A DNA stretch of 19,471 bases from Bacillota bacterium (lineage in GTDB: Bacteria > Bacillota > Clostridia > Clostridiales > Caloramatoraceae): assembly GCA_023415335.1 (NCBI GenBank), contig JAEZLD010000078.1:1-19471 (forward strand), in the 5' to 3' direction. Made by a program: the position numbers and the translations under genes. The first letter of the stretch is position 1. Each line of letters starts with the position of its first letter. This document shows, in pieces, positions 1-8,352 of the stretch. The notes under the pieces are model-generated. The model ran no database searches. It was not told the DNA's origin and saw nothing but the letters and a program-made list of their open reading frames with translations.

Positions 1-2
1 TT

Positions 3-3000
3 GGAGCAGGAGCCACAGGGGACTATGACAATGATTTCTCTATGGTATTAAGCCCCAGCAGCGGAGGCACAAGCAGGTACCTGACCACGCCAAATTCCAA
101 TGCCTTCAACGTTATCATGTATAACAACACCTTCTCCGGTGTCTTCGGTGACCAGCACATGGGTGGAATCGAGCTGCTTCTCAATGGATATCGTATAGCC
201 ACCAACGGCGATATCCATTATCTTCCTACGCCTGAGCAGTGGGATGCAACCCCGGCACCCACTCCTGGCACCAAAGCCTTTGACGAAAAAACAAACACTA
301 TCACGGTTCCTATGAACTTCAAAGGCGCATCGGATGGAACGCTAACTTATAGCTATAAGCTAATTGCAACCCCAGAACCGGGCGGTGTCGTGATCTCCGT
401 CGTGCTTACCTCGGACATTCCGGCAGAGCTTGCTGGGAAGGCCAGGTTTAATCTGGAGTTTATCCCCTCAAAATACGAAAGCAAGTCTTATCAGGCAGAT
501 AGCACCGGCAATGGTACATATGATACCTTTGGCGTTTTCCCAATGGCTCCCCAAAGTACAATGGAAGAAACTGAACGCCCAGACCTGGACCAGGCATGGT
601 ATGTTGAGGACTGGAATACCGATAGGGGGGAATCACAGCCAGTTGCGTTTGCAAAGGGATATGGGTTCTCATTTGCACCTGAGGACGAGCAGTGCAATAT
701 CAGCATTACTTCTGACTCTGGCGAACTCGAATTGTTCGACGGCCGCGACCGCGCACAGAACGGCTGGTATGTACTCAGTGGCCTGATTTCAGGCGGCAAA
801 AATGGCGATGTGGTAGCAAAATGGCATATCAATCCCAAGGTTGAACAGAACTGGGTGCGCGAACCCAACGTAGCATTCAGCCAGGTAGGATATTCTCCTA
901 ACCAGGAGAAGTTCGCGGTAATAGAGCTGGACAAGTATGATAATAACTATTCCAAGACCGCTTCCTTGCTCCATGTAAATGCAGACGGTTCTTTGGATGA
1001 GGTATACTCGGCCAATGTCACCGCACCCGTTTCATGGCAGCGGTATAAATATGTAAACTTTGACTTTACCAGTATTACCCAAACTGGTATGTACGTTATT
1101 CAATATGGTGATCAGAAAACGGAAGTATTCCCGATTGCAAACGACGTATATAATGAATCCTGGCAAACGGCTCTGGACGGCTTCCTCACAGTCCAAATGG
1201 ACCATATCGAGGTTCGTGACGGTGACCGTGTCTGGCACGGAGCTGCACATATGGATGACGGCAGCATAGGGCCTCTTGGTGCTTCCTGGTTTGATGGGCA
1301 GAGCATGCCTTCAACAATGCCAGCTTCCATCACAGAGAAGGGCATCACTTCTGGGCAGCATATATCCGGACTAAATGTTGGCGGATGGTATGATGCAGGC
1401 GACTTTGACCTTCAGGGGCCCAGAGAAACTGAAGTGCTTCAGGACCTTATTTTCGCAGCTGAGGCCTTCGATAACATGAACGGCCTTGACACTCTCTCTG
1501 TAACGTGGGATGACAAAACGGGTGGTGTGGCAGAGATGCACAAGCCTGATGGGATTCCTGACATAGTACAGCAGGTTGCCCATGGAATAAAGTATGTTCT
1601 GGCACAGTACGATGTTCTGGGTGGCTACGGAGGAACAATGGAATTACGTACCCTGCGCCAGTACACCCACCTGGGCGATGCTTCTTCTGATACAGACGGT
1701 TATATATATGACCCATCCCTTGGCGTCAATGAAAAGGTTGAGCGGGACGGTATAATATATTCCGGCAATCCTGACGACCGTCAACTACTGCTCGGTCAGT
1801 GGGGAGGCTTTACTAGTACTCTTACTGGCACAACCTCCGCGGATATAGCAGGAGCTGCATACGTACTGTATGATTATTATCCTGAACTTGCAAATAAATG
1901 CCTGAAAACCGCACTGGAGATATGGGATAAAGAGAGAAGTTCAAAAGCGGCAGACCTAAACACCGAATGGGGTACATTGGTTCAGCTGATTCTTGCAACC
2001 AACAAGATGGGAAGCAGCAGATTTGACGAGTTCAAGACCCGTATTTCATCGCTTTTACCCACAGCATTTAACATTACCACCAGCCCTTGGTGGGGCACAA
2101 CGTACGGCATAAGCTCAAGATACGATGCCATGTTCATCATGGATCTCATGGACGATTCCTTTAAAACCAAGGTGGCAGATGCTGTCACAGCATATGCAGC
2201 TACGGTAAGCTATCCTACTGAAACCAGCCCATTTGGCGTGCAGTGGACCACCGGCTCCGGCTGGGGTGGAAGCCCGACTATAATTGGTTTTGGACAGCGC
2301 TTGGGAATCATGTACAAGTTCTTCCCCGATATTACTACATTGAAGACATACACCCTCCGCGCTGCAAACTACATCCTCGGCAGACACCCTGTCACAAACA
2401 ATTCATGGGTGTCGGGAGTAGGTACGAAGTCTCACCTGCATCCATATAACAGCAACCGTGCGGACGAGTCCTTTATTCCGGGCTCCATTCTTCCTGGACA
2501 CATTACCTACGCCCCCGATGTAGTGGAGTCACTTGATGACTTTAACTTCCTATGGTTTGAAAACGAGTCTATCATCAACTACCAGTCCAAGTGGATTTCA
2601 GTAGGTATGGCTGCCAGCATGATAGCCAATGAGCCTTCTACTACGACTCAGGCTCCGACCAAGGACTTTAGCAATAACTTCATGATGAATGTTAACAAGA
2701 CGAGCTCCACGGATGGATATCTGCAGACTCAGGGCTTCAACCTGTTTATGTATAACAACACCTACGACGCTGAACTGGGTGACGAAAAGAATGCAGGCAT
2801 CGAGCTTGTTCAGTCAGGTTACCGTATTGCCACTAATGGCGACATTAGCCTGGAGAATATTCCAGATAAGCTGGATACCGCCAGCATGCCTGTACTTAAC
2901 AGCCGTAAGGTTGATGGTGCAAAGAACACCCTCAGCGCTAACCTAACTATTCCTGCAGTATCCAACACACCGGCAGTTAATTACACACTGAAGGCAGAGC

Positions 3001-5117
3001 CTGAGGCTGGCGGAGTTAAGCTCACAGTTAAGCTGGACAACTCTCTGCCAGAGAATCTTGTAGGCAAAGCGGGCTTCAGTCTGGAATTTGCTCCAGCGCA
3101 GTTCATCAGCAAGAGTTTCCAGGCCGATGCTGACGGCGATGGCAAATATGATACCTTCGGCGTATTCCCGCTGGTTGCCCAGGATGACAGTGATAAAGCC
3201 AGCAAGGAGCCACTACCTATAGCAGTCGGTAAGAAGATGACCTTCGCTGCTGAGGACAATGAAAACCGTATCCGAATTACCTCGGACAATGGTGATCTGG
3301 TCCTTTATGATGGACGCAACAATAGTCAGGACGGCTGGTTTATACTCCGCACCATGATTCCAGCAGGCAAGACTGAGGTGGTATGGCATATCAGTCCTGA
3401 CGTAAATCAGGATTGGACCAGGGAACCCAATATTGCCCATAACCAGTCTGGATATGCGCCAGACCTTTCCAAGGTTGCTGTAATCGAACTCGATCCTAAA
3501 TTCAACGCACCAACCACAGCGTATGTTGACCGCTTGAATGCGGACGGAACCTATACCACAGTATTCTCAGGCAAGATCGGTAAAGCTACCTCAAGTGGCC
3601 GGTATGTATACAGGAATTTTGACTTCTCCTCTGTCAAGGATACTGGCATGTATGTAATCCGCTATGCCGAACAACGCACTGAGCCGTTCCCAATAGCTAA
3701 GAACGTTTACGATAGGTCATGGCAGGCATCCCTCAGCGGGTTCCTGGCGGTGCAGATGGATCACATGAAAGTACGTGAGGGCTACCGTATCTGGCATAAT
3801 CCTACCTTTGCAGATGATGCACTTCAGGCTCCTCTGAACACCCAGTATTTTGATGGGTGGAGCATGGGAGCGGAAACTGATTCAAAATACAATGACTATG
3901 AGCATATTTCAGGACTGGACGTAGGAGGATGGTCCGATTCAAGTGATAATGACCTTGATACAGCCAGTAACATTGAAGTGATACAGGATCTCGCATTTGC
4001 CTTTAAGGAGTTTGGCATTAACTATGATACATTGATGGTTGATACGGATGCTAGCTTCGTTGAATTGCACAGAGCAGACGGTTCCAATGATATTCAGCAG
4101 CAGGTTAAGCAGGGAGTACTGCAGATATTAGGCCAGATTGACAACGTTGGCTTTGCATTCAAGGGACTGAAGGTTCCAACTCTGAGTCAGTATTCACAAT
4201 CTGGCGATGTGTCCAAGGTTACCGATGGACTTGTTTACGACAAAACTCTTGTATCAGGAGCTACCAACGGCTTCAAATCAGGCAATCTGGATGACAGACT
4301 TGCTTTTGTAGGAACCAAGGACGTGATACTGCAGTTTAACGCAGCAGCCGCATTGGCATCAGCGTCCTATGTGCTCAAAGGCTTTGACGATTCCCTGGCT
4401 GCTCGCTGCCTGAAAGCTGCAGAAAATATATGGAATAGTGAGAACATCGTTAAGGGTGAAAAGAAGGAAGCGCAGGTTACAGCTGAGTGGAATGCTGCTG
4501 TGCAGCTGGTGATAGCCACCGATGGCAGCAAGGATGTATACAAGCAGTTCCTGCAAAGTACTGCATCACATATGCTGAAGACTGAAAGCTTTGGAACGGA
4601 TGGATGGAAAGGAGTACGTGTCCTTAACTACATGAATAATGGATTTAAGAATAAATTTAATAAAGCTCTGAAAGAGTACATCCCTGTTCTAGAAAAACAG
4701 ATTTCCAGCAGCCCATTTGGTGTGCCGGTTTCAGGAGGCAATGAAAGCGTGCTTAATATGGCACTCAGCATGAGCACCCTGCACAAGTATTTCCCAAGTA
4801 TTGTCAGCGAGAAATACACGCTTAATGCAGTGAACTATATCCTAGGAACACATGCGTATAATAATACCTCATGGGTATCAGGAGTGGGTACCAAGTCGGC
4901 GGAACGCGGCTATGGCAGCAACCGCGACAACAATTATTTTATTACAGGCGGAATTGTTGCAGGTACTGCAAACGTTTTGCCGGACTTCCCCGAAGCAGTT
5001 GATGACTACAACTTCCTGAAGGAGGAAACGGCCTACAGTATAGAAACTGCTGCCAAGTGGGTAGCAGTAGGATATGCGGCCTCACAAATCGCAAACGGTA
5101 CCTTTAGTGATAAATAA
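3..5117 (+). CDS. Tandem-repeat GH9 cellulase (5' incomplete)
   Basis: Probably secreted family 9 glycoside hydrolase (endo-beta-glucanase type). The frame is open to the window edge, so the Met at 42 is not the true start and the signal peptide lies upstream. Two copies of one module follow each other (about 3-2630 and 2660-5105). Each copy has a roughly 260-residue beta-sandwich domain (YRIATNGDI, DTFGVFP, LYDGR/LFDGR), then a cellulase N-terminal Ig-like domain (EPN-A--Q-GY-P), then a GH9 (alpha/alpha)6 domain. Copy 1 has GGWYDAGDFD with Asp codons at 1392 and 1401 and the general-acid Glu at 2565 (FENES). Copy 2 has GGWSDSSDND (Asp at 3936 and 3945), but the aligned acid position at 5031 is Ala. 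A short Thr/Pro-containing linker (EPSTTTQAPTK) joins the copies. No dockerin or CBM is visible after copy 2. Codon use is more G/C-rich than in neighbouring genes. The family call is firm; the substrate is not. Confidence 0.9.
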   Translation, partial: GAGATGDYDNDFSMVLSPSSGGTSRYLTTPNSNAFNVIMYNNTFSGVFGDQHMGGIELLLNGYRIATNGDIHYLPTPEQWDATPAPTPGTKAFDEKTNTITVPMNFKGASDGTLTYSYKLIATPEPGGVVISVVLTSDIPAELAGKARFNLEFIPSKYESKSYQADSTGNGTYDTFGVFPMAPQSTMEETERPDLDQAWYVEDWNTDRGESQPVAFAKGYGFSFAPEDEQCNISITSDSGELELFDGRDRAQNGWYVLSGLISGGKNGDVVAKWHINPKVEQNWVREPNVAFSQVGYSPNQEKFAVIELDKYDNNYSKTASLLHVNADGSLDEVYSANVTAPVSWQRYKYVNFDFTSITQTGMYVIQYGDQKTEVFPIANDVYNESWQTALDGFLTVQMDHIEVRDGDRVWHGAAHMDDGSIGPLGASWFDGQSMPSTMPASITEKGITSGQHISGLNVGGWYDAGDFDLQGPRETEVLQDLIFAAEAFDNMNGLDTLSVTWDDKTGGVAEMHKPDGIPDIVQQVAHGIKYVLAQYDVLGGYGGTMELRTLRQYTHLGDASSDTDGYIYDPSLGVNEKVERDGIIYSGNPDDRQLLLGQWGGFTSTLTGTTSADIAGAAYVLYDYYPELANKCLKTALEIWDKERSSKAADLNTEWGTLVQLILATNKMGSSRFDEFKTRISSLLPTAFNITTSPWWGTTYGISSRYDAMFIMDLMDDSFKTKVADAVTAYAATVSYPTETSPFGVQWTTGSGWGGSPTIIGFGQRLGIMYKFFPDITTLKTYTLRAANYILGRHPVTNNSWVSGVGTKSHLHPYNSNRADESFIPGSILPGHITYAPDVVESLDDFNFLWFENESIINYQSKWISVGMAASMIANEPSTTTQAPTKDFSNNFMMNVNKTSSTDGYLQTQGFNLFMYNNTYDAELGDEKNAGIELVQSGYRIATNGDISLENIPDKLDTASMPVLNSRKVDGAKNTLSANLTIPAVSNTPAVNYTLKAEPEAGGVKLTVKLDNSLPENLVGKAGFSLEFAPAQFISKSFQADADGDGKYDTFGVFPLVAQDDSDKASKEPLPIAVGKKMTFAAEDNENRIRITSDNGDLVLYDGRNNSQDGWFILRTMIPAGKTEVVWHISPDVNQDWTREPNIAHNQSGYAPDLSKVAVIELDPKFNAPTTAYVDRLNADGTYTTVFSGKIGKATSSGRYVYRNFDFSSVKDTGMYVIRYAEQRTEPFPIAKNVYDRSWQASLSGFLAVQMDHMKVREGYRIWHNPTFADDALQAPLNTQYFDGWSMGAETDSKYNDYEHISGLDVGGWSDSSDNDLDTASNIEVIQDLAFAFKEFGINYDTLMVDTDASFVELHRADGSNDIQQQVKQGVLQILGQIDNVGFAFKGLKVPTLSQYSQSGDVSKVTDGLVYDKTLVSGATNGFKSGNLDDRLAFVGTKDVILQFNAAAALASASYVLKGFDDSLAARCLKAAENIWNSENIVKGEKKEAQVTAEWNAAVQLVIATDGSKDVYKQFLQSTASHMLKTESFGTDGWKGVRVLNYMNNGFKNKFNKALKEYIPVLEKQISSSPFGVPVSGGNESVLNMALSMSTLHKYFPSIVSEKYTLNAVNYILGTHAYNNTSWVSGVGTKSAERGYGSNRDNNYFITGGIVAGTANVLPDFPEAVDDYNFLKEETAYSIETAAKWVAVGYAASQIANGTFSDK

Positions 5118-5585
5118 AACGCTGATGCAAACAATGTAACAATTGTGCCTAAAGAACAAACCAAAGGTTAGGAATTACCTGTGGACACCAATTGCCTGGA
5201 TAATGTCCTGAGAATGTTAAGTGGTGGCCAATACGATCAGACGGTGAAACAAACGAAGTAGTTCAACTGATATGCTCTCCTTGTAGTAGACAGTTTTGGT
5301 AATATAAAATGTTTTACTACAAGGAGGAGCATATTTTTATTGGGAGTGAATGAAAGATACTTGTACGAGACCATAAGCTTTCATAGAAGAAGGGATTAGT
5401 ACTCTTCACCGAAAGGTACTGCATTGTAGAACACCAGAATACATTTTTGTCAACAACTATATGTTATATATACGGCTTATTAATATTAGGTTATAATTAA
5501 TTAGTGATATACTGGATCTTTAAATAAAATATGGGAATCAATTGTATTGAAATGTTAATGGAAAAACAAGATGGGGGAATCTGTT
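5118..5585. other. Intergenic, with possible decayed coding tail
   Basis: There is no intact gene here. Directly after the TAA of the GH9 gene the same frame stays readable for 17 codons (NADANNVTIVPKEQTKG, to the TAG at 5169), then for another 29 codons to a TAG. Both pieces have protein-like composition, so the last domain or linker may once have continued. A large inverted repeat sits at 5270-5334. From 5341 to 5570 the DNA is AT-rich, and I found neither a convincing ORF nor a promoter with correct spacing for the sigma factor gene. Confidence 0.5.
5270..5340 (+). terminator. Large hairpin, probable terminator of the GH9 gene
   Basis: The left arm is 5270-5288 and the right arm 5315-5334. 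Both read ATATGCTC...TCCTTGTAGTA on opposite strands, with a single bulged base. The loop is about 26 nt and has partial internal pairing (GTAGACAGTTTT against AAAATGTTTTACTAC). A T-run follows at 5334-5338, which fits an intrinsic terminator. The long loop and long arms would also fit a degenerate MITE-like or IS-end element; I could not match a known IS terminus. Confidence 0.55.
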
Positions 5586-6371
5586 ATGCTGGATAGCCAG
5601 AGTAATATAATGGAATTGAATGAAGAGCTTATTAATATTTACTCGAATAACTATTCGAAGATATATTCAGTTATATTTCGTATGGTTGGGAACCATCAGG
5701 ATACGGAGGATGTACTTCAGAATTCTTTTATAAAGGCATATAAGAGTATTGATAAATTTAAAGAGAATTCAAAGCTGTCCACCTGGTTGTATCGAATTAT
5801 AGTAAATGAAAGCTACAGGTATCTGCAATATTTTAAAAAGCTGCCATTGATACTTATTACAGAAGATCTCGGAGTAAGTGAGAAAGAATTCTTAAATAGT
5901 CTTGAATTTGATCAGGACCTTGAAGATAACCTGATTGTTGACGAAATGCGCGAGAAATGCCTGCAGGGGTTTATGAAATGCCTTCCCCGGAATCAAAGGG
6001 TATGTTTTCTTTTTAAGAATTTCCTTGAATTAAAGAACCGGGATATTGGAGAAATTCTTGGCATTTCTACTGACAATGTTAAAATAACTCTTTACAGAGC
6101 CAGAAAGAATTTGCAGGAGATGTTTGAAATGCGATGTAACCTTATTGATCCGACGAAACCCTGCAAATGTTATTTATGGATTAAATATATGAGAGACCAT
6201 AGTCTGCCGATTCCCGAAGGTTATAATCAGATAAAGTCAGAGGATTTAAAACAGGAGCATTTTAAAAATATGGACAATTTGCGAAAAATTGAATATTTAT
6301 ATCATGTCCAAGCCAGAATCACAAGAGAAGAATTTATAATAAAGTTAAAACAAGCTGCTGAAATACTGTAA
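5586..6371 (+). CDS. ECF-type sigma-70 factor with Cys-rich C-terminal extension
   Basis: Alternative RNA polymerase sigma factor. Region 2 is clear near the N-terminus (IFRMVGNHQDTEDVLQNSF, then STWLYRI--N). Region 4 follows (LPRNQRVCFLFK...IGEILGISTDNVKITLYRARKNL). About 80 further residues lie beyond region 4 and open with Cys184, Cys193 and Cys195 (C-x8-C-x-C, near DPTKPCKC). This could bind a metal or sense redox, and it replaces the usual separate anti-sigma arrangement, since no membrane anti-sigma gene is adjacent. I chose the ATG at 5586 over the in-frame ATG at 5571 because GGGGGAA at 5573-5579 gives it a ribosome binding site, while nothing precedes 5571. The OsmC-like gene starts 58 bp downstream, and the two are probably cotranscribed. 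The sigma identity is firm; the signal is unknown. Confidence 0.88.
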   Translation: MLDSQSNIMELNEELINIYSNNYSKIYSVIFRMVGNHQDTEDVLQNSFIKAYKSIDKFKENSKLSTWLYRIIVNESYRYLQYFKKLPLILITEDLGVSEKEFLNSLEFDQDLEDNLIVDEMREKCLQGFMKCLPRNQRVCFLFKNFLELKNRDIGEILGISTDNVKITLYRARKNLQEMFEMRCNLIDPTKPCKCYLWIKYMRDHSLPIPEGYNQIKSEDLKQEHFKNMDNLRKIEYLYHVQARITREEFIIKLKQAAEIL

Positions 6372-6429
6372 CCATATCAATAGATAAAGTGTCTAACCTT
6401 ATAAACCGATATAAGGAGGATAACTATTT

Positions 6430-6852
6430 ATGAACAATGAACTTTATGTGGATTTAAAACTGGAGAACGAAAAGGTGAAGTTTCGTGTGGCGTCTAATCT
6501 GCGGCCGGATCAGGGAATCATTTTTGATTACGTACCGCCTCTAGGAGACGACGAGGGATTTCAGGGGCTGGAGGTATTGTTGATTAGCTTTGCGGGATGT
6601 GTAAGCACGGTGATTACAACCCTGTTGCGTAGAATGGGAAATAATGTTACTCATTACGAGATGAGAGCATATGGAACCAGACGAATGAATCCACTTTCAC
6701 TTGAAAAGATTAATGCAGTAATCACTTTGAATTCAGATGGTGTTAACACAGAAGATGTTCAAAAATCAATTGATCAGGCTGCATCTATATCACCGGTATG
6801 GATAGCAATTAAGAATAATGTCCAGGTTACAATTGACTACAAGTTTCTCTAA
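6430..6852 (+). CDS. OsmC/Ohr-family protein lacking the second Cys
   Basis: Small OsmC-fold protein of 140 aa, the usual family length. Characterised members (OsmC, Ohr) use a Cys pair to reduce organic hydroperoxides in the cytoplasm. The first Cys is present as Cys57 in SFAGCVSTVITTLLRRMG, on the central helix. The second, normally in a CPV-like motif, is Ser121 here (ISPVWIAIKNN). A standard two-Cys peroxidase cycle is therefore unlikely unless a thiol partner resolves Cys57. Many OsmC-like proteins of the YhfA branch have no proven peroxidase activity. AAGGAGG precedes the start at a rather long spacing. The gene follows the sigma factor in what looks like an operon, so it may be a target or partner of that regulator (inference). 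Confidence 0.85.
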   Translation: MNNELYVDLKLENEKVKFRVASNLRPDQGIIFDYVPPLGDDEGFQGLEVLLISFAGCVSTVITTLLRRMGNNVTHYEMRAYGTRRMNPLSLEKINAVITLNSDGVNTEDVQKSIDQAASISPVWIAIKNNVQVTIDYKFL

Positions 6853-6861
6853 CTGGGCCTA

Positions 6862-6912
6862 TATGGCTTAATAATAGGGAAACCAAAATAAGCCATAATA
6901 ATTATATTTTTA
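6862..6912 (+). terminator. Hairpin after the OsmC-like gene, possible terminator
   Basis: Perfect 9-bp inverted repeat TATGGCTTA (6862-6870) / TAAGCCATA (6889-6897), starting 9 bases after the stop codon. A T-rich stretch (TATTTTTATTT) begins about 7 bases past the stem. The loop is 18 nt and the stem is AT-rich, so this is a weak terminator or a 3' stabilising hairpin. Confidence 0.45.
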
Positions 6913-6950
6913 TTTCAAAGTAAAATATAAAAACATGAGAATATAAAGAA

Positions 6951-7200
6951 GAGTCTGTAAAAGTATAATCCTAAAGCTTTCTATGATAAAATAAATCATA
7001 GAAGGCTGTTTTTTATGGCACGAAGAAAAAGATAACCAATGAGTGATGGAAAGAAAAATGTCATTGCAGTATTGCTTTAGAAGTATACCATCTAGCCTGA
7101 AGAAGACATTCGGGCTAAATTGAAGGACCTGCTGGGATGAACCTTCCAGGACATCAATGCCGTAGAAAGCCTGAACAGCCCAAGCCGCTGTTTAAATGGC
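6951..7200 (+). pseudogene. IS256-family transposase remnant
   Basis: In one frame from ATG 7015 the translation begins MARRKR and continues with KKNVIAVLL, PEEDIRAKLKDLLG and then INAVESLNS. The first pieces resemble the N-terminus of IS256-family transposases. NAVESLNS resembles a motif near their C-terminus. Stops interrupt the frame at 7033, 7078, 7093 and 7138. N-terminal and C-terminal motifs lie within about 60 codons instead of some 300 residues apart, so most of the catalytic core is deleted. AGAGTCTGTAAAAGT at 6950-6964, just upstream, looks like an IS256-type terminal inverted repeat. I could not find the matching right end. It is not mobile on its own. Confidence 0.72.
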
Positions 7201-7554
7201 CGACAAAGCAATTTTGCGAACCCGCCAGGTTGCAGCGCCACAGGATGCAAAGCGCCTTGGAAAAGAAACATCATGTACAAAACTAAATAAGTGTATTAAT
7301 TGCCATCATTCACAGAGAATCTGTAACGACTTTGTACTGATAACGGGTCAGTTTGAAAAACAAAAAATTAAGGTCATTTTTCTTGAAGGGAATTATGGTT
7401 ATTAAGATAAAATATACTACACGGTATAATCATAGTTTATTAGTTAATCGTAAGGAAATACTTGCTATCCCTATGAACAGTGAAAATTATAATTTAATGG
7501 GGTTCATATATTAATATGATGTAATAAACCGGGTTTTAGAGGAGAGGTGTTTTA
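7201..7554. other. Intergenic upstream of the MerR-type gene
   Basis: I see no supported gene. The left part (to about 7285) may be further scrambled IS256 DNA. The right part is AT-rich. A TATAAT at 7488-7493 lies 20 bases after TTGCTA (7462-7467) and could be the promoter of the MerR-type gene, possibly with the long spacer of autoregulated MerR promoters, but this is weak. AGGAGAGG at about 7541-7548 is the ribosome binding site for the gene at 7555. Confidence 0.4.
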
Positions 7555-8352
7555 ATGTTTAAGAAATACCGAACAGGTGAACTGCTAAAATATCTGGGAA
7601 TATCAAGAGATACTCTTCGTTTTTATGAAGAAAAGGGGTTGCTAAGGCCCATAAAGAACAATGAAAATAATTATAGGGGCTATGATATTTATGATATTTT
7701 CAAAATCATGATAATTGATTTCTATAAAAAACGCGGAATGACCATCAATGAGATTTATGCTTTATTGGAGAACACTGATATTAATGACTTACATGAACTT
7801 CTGGAGGGTAAGATAAATGAGCTTCAGAAAATAATATATAATTCACAGTGTATGATAAAAAGGATTGAAGAGACGCAGCAATTCACCAGTGATTTGCCTG
7901 TTGATTTCCATACATTCAGTATAAAGCCCTTGCCGTTGTACAGGATTAATGGAGAATTATCAGACTTTATTGCTGTTGAAGAATACGAAAATGTAATAGA
8001 TATTTTGAAGTCTGATAATGATATGATATCTCAGATTATGCGTTATATTTCATTTGATAAAGATGAGATTACCGGTACTAAAATGATAATAGTGGAAGCT
8101 GTTGAAGAAATAAATGACAGGGATATTTTTATACATTTCCCAAAGTGTTTGTATACTGTAATAGAGGAAGTACAGCCTAAAGCTATTGAATCTCCGGATA
8201 CTATGCAGGAAATGCATAAGTTATCTTTTAAATATGCCAATGAGCATGGATTAAGGCTTTTGGGTGAGGCATTCGTTAGAATACGGCTTATTACTTATAT
8301 GAATAATAAAACAAAGTCCTATATGGAAATTTTTGTTCCATTTGAGGGTTGA
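7555..8352 (+). CDS. MerR-family regulator with GyrI-like effector domain
   Basis: Transcription activator of the BmrR/TipA/Mta type, 265 aa. The N-terminal winged helix-turn-helix is clear (TGELLKYLGISRDTLRFYEEKGLL, then RGYDIYDIFKIMIIDFYKKRGMTINEI). A dimerisation helix follows at about residues 76-110. Residues 115-265 look like a GyrI-like/SRPBCC-type effector-binding domain, which in this family binds hydrophobic or cationic small molecules. MerR activators work by untwisting promoters with overlong spacers. Exactly such a promoter (19-bp spacer) begins within the stop codon of this gene, upstream of the flavodoxin-fold pair, so those genes are its likely target. The ligand cannot be told from sequence. 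The fold and family are firm; the effector-domain subtype is probable. Confidence 0.88.
   Translation: MFKKYRTGELLKYLGISRDTLRFYEEKGLLRPIKNNENNYRGYDIYDIFKIMIIDFYKKRGMTINEIYALLENTDINDLHELLEGKINELQKIIYNSQCMIKRIEETQQFTSDLPVDFHTFSIKPLPLYRINGELSDFIAVEEYENVIDILKSDNDMISQIMRYISFDKDEITGTKMIIVEAVEEINDRDIFIHFPKCLYTVIEEVQPKAIESPDTMQEMHKLSFKYANEHGLRLLGEAFVRIRLITYMNNKTKSYMEIFVPFEG

Noticed and set aside
491..934. 147-codon minus-strand ORF inside the GH9 gene
   Set aside because: It lies wholly within a well-supported coding region and shows no recognisable domain or ribosome binding site.
5571..5585. Upstream ATG at 5571 as start of the sigma factor
   Set aside because: No ribosome binding site before it, whereas GGGGGAA is well placed for the ATG at 5586.
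7196..7405. 69-codon ORF after the IS256 remnant
   Set aside because: No ribosome binding site and no recognisable motif; it probably reads scrambled insertion-sequence DNA.
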